Positions 47,473 to 58,545 of a stretch of DNA of 64,000 nucleotides are shown here, piece by piece. The notes under the pieces were generated by a model. It did no database searches. It had not been told where the DNA came from and was given only the letters and a program-made list of their open reading frames with translations. How positions within the stretch are numbered: position 1 is the stretch's first letter; every line of letters begins with the position of its first letter. The position numbers and the translations under genes are program-made. The stretch spans positions 1,380,890 through 1,444,889 of the forward strand of contig BCIH01000005.1 in assembly GCA_002897115.2 (NCBI GenBank), read 5' to 3'. This DNA comes from Prototheca cutis. Taxonomy: Eukaryota; Chlorophyta; Trebouxiophyceae; Chlorellales; Chlorellaceae.

Positions 47473-49272
47473 ATGGGCGAGCGTAAAGGTATGATGCTCA
47501 TCTGAGTACCTTCGTCCTTTGTGTTGGGCGATTCTTGGGAGAGGCTGGAGAGGTTCATTGCTGAGCGTTCATTGGGGGGGGGTTGGGAGTGTCGGTGACC
47601 ACTGCCTTCCAACGCCGAGTCCCACGCCCTCTCTCCCCGCAGTCCTGAACAAATACTTCCCTCCGGACTTTGACCCGGCGGCCCTGCCCAAGGCCAAGCG
47701 TGTCAGGTGCTCTTGCGGTGGTCGCTGTGTGGATGGCTCCAGGACTCTGACCCCTCACGGTGCATGTGATGGCTTGGTGCATGCCTGCCTCTCTGCTGTG
47801 TGGTTCAGGGTTCAGGAGAGCCTGCTCGTGATATTCTGAAATCCTGCTGGTTCCCCTGGTCCTGTAAGGGCGCTCGTTCCACATCACCTCCCCGCCTCTC
47901 CCTTCCCATCCACCCGACCATTCAAACTCCCGCACGACTAACAGCATCCATGAACGCTCCTTCAATCACAGGTCGGAGGAAAAGCAGATGAAAGTGCGGA
48001 TGATGTTGCCCATGAGCGTCCGATGCAACACGTGCGGCAACTTTATGCCCAAGGGCACCAAGTTCAACACGCGAATGGAGGACGTCAAGGGCGAGACATA
48101 CTTGGGCTTGAAGATTTTCCGGTTCTACTACCGCTGCACGGCGTGTTCGGCTGAATTTTGCATGAAAACCGACCCAAAAAACACGGACTACGTGGTGGAG
48201 GCCGGCGCCACGCGCAACTACGAGCCCTGGCGCGAGCGCGAAAAGGCCAAGATTTTAACCGCGGCGCAGCGCGAGGAGGAGGAGCGTGGCAATGCCATGA
48301 AAGCCCTGGAGAACAGGACGTTGGACAGCAAGCGTGAGATGGACATCATGTCTGCGCTAGACGAGATGCAGTCGCTCAAGGTGGGGTGGTGCTGGAGTTG
48401 GTTGTTGCTTCTGCTGAGATCTCGTTTTTTGTTCCTGGTGGTCTGCTTGGTTATATATGTATTTACTTACTGTTATTATTATTATAGTATTATTTTGATT
48501 TTCTGGGTTGGGGGGGGGATAGTCGGTCAAAGAGTGTACGCATTTGTAGGTGGGCCAAAAGGACTGGCTCTGACACCCCCGAAATGAACAGGCGCGGCAC
48601 GAGCATGTGAGTATAGAGGCTGCGCTGGCGGCCCTGAAGCAGTCGGTGCCGGCCGAGGAACCTGCCGCCCTCAGTGAGCAGGACGAGGCGGCAGTGCAGC
48701 AGATGCTGCTCCAGCGGGCCTGGCTCGACCGGCGACTGCCCGGGAGCAGCAGCAGTGGAAGTGACGAGGAAGCCGGGCCTCCTGGTCGGGGANCCGGTCG
48801 CGGCAGCAACGGCGCAGACCGGGCAAAGCCCAGGCAGGCCGCAGCATCACTGCCGCCTCGTTCCGCCGCGGCCGCCGCACTGATGGAGGAAGAGGAGGAA
48901 GAAGAGGCNGGTGGCGCCCTGGACGATACAGGGGGTGCTGATGGTGCCGAGGTTTTGAGGCGACGGGACGCCGGGGAGACTGGTGGGCGAGGTGCCGATG
49001 CCGAGGGTGGCAATGGTCACAGTGAGGCTGGAAACAACGACAACAGCGATGGTCGCCCACAATCCGGCAGGCTCCAGCAGACCAGGGTCACTGAGCCATC
49101 ATCCACAAAAGCCCAGCAGCGGCCGGCGGCGGAGCTCGCGGCAGCAAGACCCAAGCCGGCCCGGCGGCCGGCCGTGGCGGTTGTGGTGAAGAAGAAACAG
49201 GTTGAGGAGCCTGAGCCAGAGGGGCTGGCCTCCCTGCTGGGAGGCTATGGCAGCAGCGGGGACAGCGCCTGA
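47473..49272 (+). CDS. YJU2: Splicing factor YJU2 / CCDC94 (CWC16 family)
   Basis: Exons: 47473-47488 (only 16 nt), 47643-47706, 47972-48380 and 48592-49272 (389 aa). The spliced start MGERKVLNKYFPPDFDPAAL is the family hallmark. Then come RMMLPMSVRCNTCGNFMPKG, KFNTRMEDVKGETYLGLKIF and FYYRCTACSAEFCMKTDPKN (two CxxC pairs forming the zinc site), then TDYVVEAGATRNYEPW and MKALENRTLDSKREMDIMSA. The C-terminal 190 residues are Ala/Glu/Gly-rich and disordered, with a basic patch (KPARRPAVAVVVKKKQ). YJU2 joins the spliceosome to promote branching (step 1). Ambiguous bases lie at 48793 and 48909. Confidence 0.95.
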
Positions 49273-49824
49273 GATCGCGTGTGATCCAACCACACCGAGC
49301 AGCGGCAGATGAGCGCTCCAGCCTTTACGACAGAACGGCTGCTCCCTTGCAACATCAGCCTTTGAAACTTGAAAAATGAGGGGGAAAGAACCTTTCCGGG
49401 ACGGGGTTGCAAGATGGGATGTTGAATCAGGGCTGGGGNCTGACAGCAGCATCTGCTGGGCTGACGGCATGTCGCAGGCTTGGCATCTTGGACGAGCGCG
49501 CCTGGTGGTGAGAAACGTGGCCCTTGCGCCGGCCAGGCCGAAAGCCGAGCTTGCACGCCCACGAAGGGCAGTTGTGGGTCTATTTTAAGTCGAAATGACC
49601 GTTGCGTTTTACGCGGTCTGGGACCACCTATGACGCGGAATCTTCAGAGCTGCTCGACTTCCTCCTTCCGGAAGCCCACCCCGCGGCCCCCGTACGCATT
49701 GTCGCAGCGACCTCTATAACGTCATGCCAAACGTGAAACGTTTGACCACAGCCTGTCCAATTCATTTCTGGTGATTCAAAGGCATTAGCATAGATTCGTG
49801 ACGAGCACAGACTTGTGAGTCAGC
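49273..49824. other. Intergenic: YJU2 3' flank and PfpI promoter
   Basis: 552 bp between two plus-strand genes. No coding signal was seen. One N at 49439. Confidence 0.5.
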
Positions 49825-50741
49825 ATGGGAGCTCCTGCGTTTGAAGCCGATGCGGGTGGCCCGACCGACAGCACCCCCTGGGAGACGGTGGGCATCCTGG
49901 TGTTCCCAGGCTTCGAGCCACTGGATGCGTATGGCCCATTGGAGTTGTTTGGCAGCATGATCCGTGAGGGCCTGCGCAAGGTGAAGCGCATTGTGTTCGT
50001 GGCCGAGACCGCGGGCCCCGTGCCCTGCTGCTTCGGGCCCTGCACCGTGGCTGAATACGGGTTGGACGACTGCCCCCCGCTGGACGTGCTGGTCGTCTCT
50101 GGCGGCATTGGCACCCGCATTCTCATGCACAACACCAAGGTCGTAGACTGGATGAGGAAGCAGATGCGTGACCCCAAGGTCCAGCACATCCTGAGCGTGT
50201 GCACGGGTGCGTGGGATCGGCGGGTGGGTGCGGGTGGGGCGTGGCAGCCACCGGCGCCGCCAACTGGGATGATGCACGCACGCCGCGCCACCGCAAGCCT
50301 GCCAAGCGCAGATCCTGTCTTAGACTGCAATTCCGCGAACAGGGGATGTCATTTCTTTTTACATTTTGAACAACAACGGCAACAAACACTGTAGGCGCCA
50401 TGGTTCTGGCAGCAACGGGATTGCTTGATGGCAAGTCTGCAACGACGAACAAGGAGCTGTTCAGCTACATCCGGTCGCTGTTCCCAGCGGTGCGGTGGCA
50501 GGGCCACGCCCGCTGGGTGCGCGAGGGCAGAATCGTCACGGCATCGGGCGTCACCGCCGGAATGGACGGCGCACTCTACATCATCGAGGCCGTGCATGGC
50601 CCCGCCGCGGCCGAGGCTGTCGCCAAGGACATTGAGTACTCGGGCAATTGGCGCCAGGCAGGCGACGATCCCTTTGCCCACCACTCGGACGAGGATGGGT
50701 TTCCCGAGGACACCCGCGCCGGCGAACCCCTGGTCGCGTGA
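49825..50741 (+). CDS. DJ-1/PfpI (class I glutamine amidotransferase-like) protein
   Basis: Two exons, 49825-50206 and 50395-50741 (242 aa). The fold pattern is complete: VGILVFPGFEPLDAYGPLEL, PLDVLVVSGGIGTRI and the nucleophile elbow SVCTGAMVLAATGLLDGK, with the catalytic-type Cys at about residue 126 just before the intron. Then come TTNKELF, IVTASGVTAGMDGALYIIEA. The Gly-Gly-Ile-Gly and AGMDGAL blocks are closest to the bacterial isonitrile-hydratase/transcription-regulator branch of the superfamily rather than human DJ-1. There is no DNA-binding domain. It probably acts in the cytosol as a glyoxalase or other small hydrolase; the substrate is unknown. Confidence 0.88.
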
Positions 50742-51560
50742 GCGCTGCCTCGATGAATGGAAACGTGCTGAGTAACCGTGGCCGGGCCTGCAGCTGAGCC
50801 CACCGATGGCTGACCCTGCTGACACCTGCCGCATCCTATGCATCTGGACACCTGATATCGCGGCGCATGGGAAGAGGAGCATTGATAGAGCAGCCTCCTG
50901 TGCCAAGTGTGGGCTGCAGTGAAGACGCCCAGATGGCGGCCGGAGAGTAATTTTTTGAAAGGGTGAACCGGCGGCGGTGGCCGCCGGTCTCGACAGCTGG
51001 TGGCCGATGCCTTTGGTGGCACCAGCGTCGCTTGCCGTGGCGCGCTCTAAATGTGCGCGCTAGGCACAGGGAGAAGTGATGTATACTTGCAAATTCCAGA
51101 GCGTGACGTACTACTCGTCTGCGGGGACTCCGGGGTTGCATGCGCGCAGGCCTCCCGGCCATGTCCCCCTGTATTTGTATGGTCTGGCGCGTGCCGGTTG
51201 AACCGGCCTTTCCTTTTGCTTGTGGGCTTTGTTTTTGAACGTAGATGCTTCTTCACTTAGTACTGCACCGCGCCCTTAATGCTTGGTCGTGGGTTTCAGC
51301 CGTTGCAACGAATGTGCGAGTTCCGGAGCATGCATGGGAGTTCGGAACAGGGCCGGAGCCTGGTCGGAAGCTGGCCAAGAGTATAGAGGGCGGGGAGTGG
51401 CCTTGGGTTGCCGGGAATGGACACACAAGTCGTTTGTGACTCTGTTACAGGCGTCCCTCGGGACCTTGATTATTGCATAGAAAAAAAGTTGCTGGCACCT
51501 GGTGCTGCATGTGCTCGACCACGCACCATGCACTGTGCAGTGCCCCCCATCGATCATCAC
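50742..51560. other. Convergent intergenic region
   Basis: About 820 bp between the PfpI (+) and GDI (-) stops. Small ORFs here have no recognisable motifs. It is the longest convergent gap in the window, and no RNA gene could be recognised in it. Confidence 0.45.
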
Positions 51561-51723
51561 TCACTCCCTGGTCTCCTGCCTCTTGGCCAGAGATTCACTG
51601 GACAGGTCGAGCTGCTTGCCCGTGATCCGGAGGTACAGGTCCAACACATCCTCAATCTCCGTCTCAAAGTGCGACGTCGCGTCGTAGCCGCGGCTGATGA
51701 AGCAGCCATCCCTGTGGATGTTT

Positions 51724-51754
<31 letters not shown>

Positions 51755-54244
51755 GGGGGTTTGACCTCATGCACACAAGCCTGCCAGGACGCTCGGACAG
51801 CTGTGCTCCCCCCAACCCCGCCAACAGAACCCCACCCACCCAACTGCCCTACCTCTGCCCGCTCTCCAGCGGCTCGTAGACATCCACGACTTCCACAAAC
51901 TTTTCGTCAATCCTGCCCAGCAGCTGGAGGCCTGTTTTGGTGTTGGCAGGTGGGCGAAATATATGTTTATGTGTGTGTGGGTGCGCTCTTAGGGGGGAAG
52001 AGGGGCGTGTGTGTCCGCTCTGAATGTGCAAGGTGTGCAGAAATCCCGGCGCACAAGATAACAACTCCCAATCTATGAGCAGCCAGCCAGCCAACGCACC
52101 TGCGGCGAGCTCGGCGTGGGGATCGGCCGTTTCAACGGTCGTGGACACAAAGGCCAGCCACTTGTTCTTGGGCGCGACGTTGTGAGAGTAGGAGCAGCAG
52201 AAGACGTAGATGTCTGACCGACGACCCACTTGCTTCTGGGGCAGGATGAGCTGCAGGACAGAGGGGAGAAGAACGAGAGAAGTGATGGGGCGTTGCCGGA
52301 TTGGTTTCGGTACGGGGGCTCATCGCAGGAACGTGGGACCCGGTCGTCAGGCACTTGCCTGTGCGCTGTGTGCGTCGTTGGTGGAGGGGATCGGGTGCGA
52401 CAGGACGCAGAGGGCGCGCACGACCCGGCTCGTGCGTTGCACCTGGGACACGGGTGATGGACGTGCTGGGATTAAAGGTAGCACTGAGATCACTGCACGG
52501 ACTACAACAACCAATCGATCGATCTGTCAACACAAGAACCGACAGAAACCTTGTCTGGGAAGTAGGAGGGGTCGCCGACGACAAACTTGGCCTTAGCGAC
52601 CTGACCCTCGCTGCAGACGCCGATGGCACGGCCCGTGTCGGGGTCAAACACGACCTCCGCGTCGGCGCGGGCGAGCATGTAGGTACCGCCGTAGACGGCT
52701 GACAGCCGGGCAAAGGCCTGGGGCAGCTCGCCCAGGCCGTAGAGCGGGTAGATGTAGGGACTGGTCAGACCCTCGTACCGCATCATGCTCTCGTAGTACA
52801 GCTTGATCTTCAGCACGCTCTCCAGCGCGGGGCGCCGCATGTATGAGTCCTCCGAGTGCAGCGCCACCGCATGGCCCAGAAAATCCACCGACATCGCGTC
52901 CAGCCCGTACTGGGCATACAAATCCTGCAGCATGCCATGGATGGTCGTTTGCCCCGCTGCGATGAGAGCGATGCGGGTGGCCACCCAAAGCCTCGATGGC
53001 GACACCACCACCCTTTCCAAGAAAACCAAAAAAAAGCCAAACATTTCCCTTGCCACTCCCGAAGCGGATGGACCTGCCCTGCCCCCTCCCTCCTTCTCAG
53101 CTCCCCCAGAAAAACAAGCTGGCCGTACCGCCATGGAGGTGCGGCGAAGGTCCACGCCCTTGTAGGTCTGTGGGTCGGCCGGATCGTACTGTTGGACGTA
53201 CCCCAGGAACTTGGCAACGCGCCGCTTCTCAAAAAAGCCTAGCAGCGGCGACTTGATGGCCTCCCAGTCCGTGGCAGGGACCTATATACTTATTCATTTT
53301 ATGGTTTGGGGGAGGGTGGCGATGGATTGAGTGAGGACAGGCATTCCGGCGCAAGAATGCAAGGACCAAGCTTGCTCCCCTCGCGCTGGACATGTGCATG
53401 TCCAGCGCGCCACAGGCTTGCTACGGCAGACAACCCATCACCCACACGCTCACCTTCTCGACGCGAGCCTTGTTCAGCACAAATGACCCATCCACGGCCT
53501 TGAACTCCAAATACTTGGTGACATCCGTGTGGATCAAGACCTTGACCAGATTGCCGTTGGCCTGCCATTTGTGCAGGGGACATGATGATCATGTTGCCGA
53601 TTGGGAGTTTGTCATCCTGATCCATGTATGGAAGACCACCATTGCACACACTCAACGTGTGGATGGGAATGGCCCCACCGCCCGACCCATCTCCCCCTGG
53701 CCCCAACCCCACATCCCCACTCCCCCAAACACAAAAATTATGCATGCTTGTGCTCCTCTTCCCTCAGCCATCCCAAACTCCATTCACCACTCAATACCAT
53801 GATGAATTTGGGCACAAGGTCCACATTGTAGTCCCGGCTGGCGCCCAGCTCTTGGGGAGGCTTCTGGCCGGGCCTGAACCGCTCATAGAGCTGCAGGGAC
53901 GGCACGGGGAAGCGGGGCCACGTCAGGGCCAGGGAAGCGAGGGCTCAGCGACCCTGGCACGGGCACCATGGCCATGCATGCAGCAGAAGCAGGACATGAA
54001 CGCTTGCCTGGTTCAGATTCAGCGAGGCAGACTGCCCTCCGTAGTAGTTGTTGCGGTCAATGTGCAGCACCTGCGAAGAGATCACTTTCACCGGCATCGC
54101 ACATGGTTCGACGGGTAAAAGCGTCACACAACACGCAAAATCGTGTATACAACGCGCCTTGTAGCCATCCACGGACAGCAGGCCTGAGATGATGCACTCC
54201 TTCAGGCCCGTGCCAAGCACGATGGCGTCGTACTCCTCCTCCAT
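51561..54244 (-). CDS. GDI: Rab GDP-dissociation inhibitor
   Basis: Ten exons (446 aa): 54244-54158, 54070-54008, 53890-53798, 53561-53454, 53281-53129, 52924-52550, 52523-52443, 52250-52100, 51931-51853 and 51711-51561. Total length is a multiple of three. Family blocks: [168 protein letters not shown], then [23 protein letters not shown] extracts prenylated Rab GTPases from membranes. Introns 1 and 2 start with GC. Between 52550 and 52523 only 26 nt separate two exons whose junction aligns perfectly with other GDIs. Confidence 0.95.
51723..51759. repeat. (TG)n followed by poly-G in a GDI intron
   Basis: The run lies near the acceptor of intron 51712-51852. Here the sense strand reads poly-C then (CA)n, opposite to most repeats in this window. 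Confidence 0.9.
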
Positions 54245-54533
54245 GCTCGCTCGTTGCTGTCGGTCCTCCGCGCCAGTGGTAATCGCGGTGTACTCTGTCC
54301 AAAGGGGAAATATTTCAGCGTGCGTATGGAGTGGGCTGGGTGAGGGCTGGTCTGCGGTCGGGCTCAATGGGAGCAGTCCCTGGGGTAACCAGGAAAATCT
54401 GGTGGGGAATGCACGGTCGCGGAGTCCGCCCAGAATCGAGATCGCTCCCGTTCAAATCGCCATGCTCGTCGATCAACAGGCAGGCTGATGCACGATGTGC
54501 ACTGCGTGCAATCGACTGTAGGGCATTACAACG

Positions 54534-56074
54534 ATGAACGCACTAGAAATTTCGTGGCGTGGTTCCTGGTCTGGTGGTGGACGTGGACACCCAGCTGCTG
54601 CATCTGGGGTCCCCACCGGTGCAATCCACGTCCACTGGGCTGGCATGGCCATGGGCCCCGCCAGCATGCAACCGCAAGGGCTGCACGTCCATAAAAATAG
54701 GCTTACATCCACATTCATCGGCGTCCCAGCGCCGAAACCCCTGCGCCGCCAATGGCGCGGTGTCCCATGCGCTCGGAAGAGGGTGGTGAGTGAGGCCGAC
54801 CTGTATGTAGGCATGCCCACCGGCCAGCAGAACACCGCCGGCCCCTGGCACCACGCCGTGCCAACACCAGCTAAGGCAGTGCTGTTTGGTCTGGGCGCTC
54901 TGATGGCCCTCCGCATCGTGGCAAGGGCACTCAGGGGGAGGTGGGTGGAGACCGGTGTGGAGGTGCAACTTTGGTGCTGCCTGACTGGGGGTATACGCAT
55001 CCACACATGAGCAGGTTGGCTGTCAGCTGGCGGGCCTGCAGGAAATCTGTGTGTTTAAACCAATCCCCAAACTTGTTGACGGTCACAGTCGCCGGGCTCA
55101 ACCCCGCACAAGCTCTCGCTGCTTTTCGGAGCGGTGCAGGTCACCCTCTCCGCATCTCACCTGCTCTGCATCTCACACCCCTGAAACGCAGGCCGAGGTC
55201 TGTGTTGGAGGAGCGAGGGTACAAACGCCAGGCTGGCCCCAGCGACAGCCAGTACAAGCGTGAGTGCAGGGGCCTGAGGGGACGAGCGTGCAGAGTTGGC
55301 GAGGGCCCATTGAGCTGGTGCACAGCCGTGGACGGAGAGCGGGTTCCTTTCTTGCACAGTCCAGGGTGCCATCGCTGTGCCCAATCAACCATGCAGGAAT
55401 GATGAAGGGAGTGAAGACCACCAAGTACGTCCCTTTGACCCCGGAGCAGCTCGCCGAAGCCCGGGAACGTCGGCGCCAGGAGTTGGCCAGGTGGGACTTT
55501 GGGTGGAGAATTGCAAGGGTATTTTTTTGTGTTTTCCCTCTGGGTTGCAATGTCTTCTATCGTGATGGTTCCGGCTGGGCGACCAACAGGGGGGAGAGTT
55601 GTCGATTTCATGAGGTGATGGGCCGCGCTCAGTCAACGCCTTGCCATCACCCTTGTTTGGTGCAGGGATCGAACCCCTTTGACCCTGGACGATATCCCAA
55701 TCCCAGAAAACCACCCCTTTGCTGTGCGCGAAGCCATCTCAGAAGGTAGTAGATGTTTTGGGGGAGGGGGCCATGGGGTTGCCTGTGCTGTGGGGGGGTC
55801 TCACCATCCGGCTGGCTGGCACGGTTCCTTGCGGGTTGGAGTCACGATCACAGAGATACTGGGCATGGATTCTCGTCTCCTCAATTTTCTCCACCACCCC
55901 AAACCCCTGGCAAACTCTAATTCGACAGAGGAGGAGCGGCTGATCGAGCAGCGGCTCAGCAACACCGGTCGCAGGCGCAACGTGTCATCTGCGGACGCCG
56001 AACTGATGCGGAAGTTGCAGGAACAGGCGGCGGCCGCCGATGCTGCCGCAGGAGACCTCCGGGACATTATCTAG
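54534..56074 (+). CDS. Unrecognised protein with one predicted membrane helix
   Basis: Exons: up to 54940 (frame open from ATG 54534; true start uncertain), 55192-55259, 55397-55490, 55666-55745 and 55929-56074, all in phase (at most 264 aa). A hydrophobic stretch AKAVLFGLGALMALRIVARA near the end of the first exon could be a membrane anchor. Then follow a charged, soluble part: RPRSVLEERGYKRQ, MKGVKTTKYVPLTPEQLAEA, DDIPIPENHPFAVREAISE and EERLIEQRLSNTGRRRNVSS, and a helical C-terminus. Consistent phases and low-degeneracy motifs make it a real gene, but I do not recognise the family. It starts 289 bp from GDI, divergently, and ends 173 bp from the next minus-strand stop. Confidence 0.65.
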
Positions 56075-56247
56075 CTGCTCTGTATTGCGCTGCGTGCTTG
56101 TTTATTGGAATAGATGCATGCCGGCTGCTCTACACGGCTGGCGTAACGCAGGTGCAATGGGTATTGATGCATGGGTGCAACACAGCACGGATTCTGCAGC
56201 TCTCGCCAGCGCTCGCTGTCGCCTGATGCATGGCATCCAGATTCCAA

Positions 56248-58362
56248 TCAGCCCTGCACAGCCGGCTGCCGAGGCCGCCATGTGCTGCACACCTCGCACT
56301 GCGTCGCGTCATGCTGCATGGCGGTGACAGGCAAGGGTGAATGGTTTGTGTGGATTGGAGGTCAAGCGTATCGGTCGAACCATGCTTGGACAATGGGCCA
56401 AACAACCGACGCCGGTATACACGCCACATACTCAGTCAAGTCTTTTCCACACAAAAGCACCCACCCTCGAGTTCCAGCCTCATTCCGACATGCCTTGTTG
56501 ACGAGCGTGCAGGCAGGGCAGCTCCAGGGCAGCAGGCGCTGTGAGCTTCGGCGCGATTCTGCAGCCTGGAGGGCAACCACGTTGCAGCCGCCTTGCGCTG
56601 CTGGCCACACGCCACTCCCACCAGCAGCAGCCCGCCGGCTGGCAGTGCCGCCGGTCAAACCGGCGGTGACCCCCGTCGCCCGGTCCCGGCGGCTGACTCC
56701 TGCCACGCCATGCACACGCTGGCGACCGGAAGAACCACGGTCACGGGGGCGGGCAGAAGGATTCCGTAGTGCTGTCGGACGACTGGATCGTTGTCGTGTG
56801 TCGCCTTTGTCCCCGGACTTCCCACGTCGCTGCTGTCGTCGCAGTGCACCACGGCCCTTGGATCGTTGGGTCTCCGCCGCCGGCGTCGTACTCCGCGGCG
56901 CTGCTGCGCCAGTCCTGCTGGCGGGGCTGTCTGTCTTCTGCGGTGAAGCCACGCCAAAGGGCTCCGCTGCAGCGCCAGTGGTTTCCAGGGTTTCAGATTC
57001 TTCTTTGCTTTCGTCCGGCTCCTTGGATCTTGTCGATGCCTCGCCGACGCACCCTTGCTCCTGGATGGCTGGACAGGTGTTCGGATGGCAATCCATCAAT
57101 GCCGCAGGGACGTTGCATTGTACTGGTACTCTCGCTGCTGCACTCAGGCTCGAACCATCACCACGTTGTGCTGCTGGCCCGTTCTCGGCCCTGGTGCTGG
57201 GCTCTGTGTCAGGGCCCGGCAGGCTGCATGNAGGGCCTGATTGCACCGCTGGCATGGGCACGCTCTTGTCGTCGGGTGACTGCAGAAGATGGTCCTGCTT
57301 CATGTTTGGCTGTGCCTCTGACTGCGAGTTTGGCCGCCACAACTTTTCTGCACAAGGTGGTAAGGGTGGTGGGTTTGTGGCCACGGGCTGCTGGGGCATA
57401 TGTTCTGCTGGGTTGGCACCGGCCCTGAGAAGGGCAGGCGGCTGGCTTCACTGCGAATACCCCTCCCTTGTCCATGCACACAAACACCTTCATCCGCACC
57501 TTTGTCGGATGTCAGCTGGCTGAAGGCTTCAAGGACCCTGTCCATGGTGGGATCTGTTGTCACAGCCCTCCTGCCCACAACCGCCTTGCAGATGGGGCAG
57601 CGGCGGTGATGGTGCATGGCCTGGTCATGGCAGGGGCTGCGTCCCAGTGGAATCATGGATGGCATTATTCAGTTTGCTCTCGTACAAGCATGTGTGGGTG
57701 TTGAGATGCATCAGTAGGATTTCCTGGAAATACATCGTCCCGGGGGACTCGCTGGGAGACTCATTGCACATTCCCAACACACAGAAATGCATGCAATCAT
57801 AGATACCGTGGCATTCCATTTTCCTACTGACCCGCAAAAATAATGGCAGCATGGAAGTCGGGACACCGGGTGGCTCAGCACTCCAAGACTGGTGGTGTTT
57901 CAAGGGGGGAAGGAACCTGGCGTACGTTGTACACCCGTGGCGTAATCGGACACCCAGGAGACCACACCTCCCTCGTTTTCTCGTGCGAATGCAACACACA
58001 AGTCCTTGAAACGCAATTAAATTGCATTTCAGGATACAGAGCAGGATCGCTCGTCGCTCACCATATGGGGCAGGAGAGGTCTTGGGAGAGCCTTGCAAGC
58101 ACGCTCTCCACTGAAATCGAGGACCCCAGCCCGCTGCTCCTGCCGGCCTGGATCATCACTGCACCTGCCATAACCAGATTGAGACTTGTGGGGCAAGAAT
58201 ACGGTCACTGGAGCACGGCGATGTCAACAAACCTTCCTCGCTGTCGATGGCCCGTTTCGTAGTGGGAACCCCCCCGAATGAAATGCGTGCGGTGCTGAAG
58301 ACCCTGCAATCAGAGTTTCGGATCACTTTCACCGCTGATCTCAGCACTGCGCGGCGGTCCAT
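56248..58362 (-). CDS. RING-finger protein with C-terminal RanBP2-type zinc finger
   Basis: Exons: 58362-58233, 58110-58062, 57888-57832, 57636-57500, 57407-56494 and 56313-56248 (450 aa), all in phase. The first exon and the donor at 57500 are tentative. A RING is assembled across three introns: LSCPIC, LGVLSHPVSRLPCCHYFCG, PC, then RRCPICKAVVG. It has all eight ligands (C-x2-C, C-x-H-x2-C-x2-C, C-x2-C) and resembles BRCA1/BARD1-type RINGs. About 300 disordered Ser/Pro/Arg residues follow. The C-terminus is a RanBP2 finger: WSCPACTLVN, then KHDATQCEVCS, matching W-x-C-x2-C-x3-N-x6-C-x2-C only if the last intron is GC-AG (donor gcatgt). It is probably a ubiquitin E3 ligase whose zinc finger binds ubiquitin or RNA (inference). 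One N at 57231. Confidence 0.75.
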
Positions 58363-58545
58363 GCAGCCCAGTTCACGAGAGTGATATTCACAAATACTGA
58401 AAACGAATGCAATGGAAATAGCTCGAGGCGCGTGGGCAGAGCACTGATCCGCAGGCAGGGTTGTCCGGGGGAGGACCTTGCAAGCGATCGCTCACGGCTG
58501 CACAACCCGGCTTTGCGCTGCCCCGCCAGCCACCGCCCAGACAGC

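Noticed and set aside
56171..57523. A 450-codon plus-strand frame
   Set aside because: It is antisense to the RING/RanBP2 gene and has the composition of a shadow frame. The minus strand carries the zinc-finger motifs.
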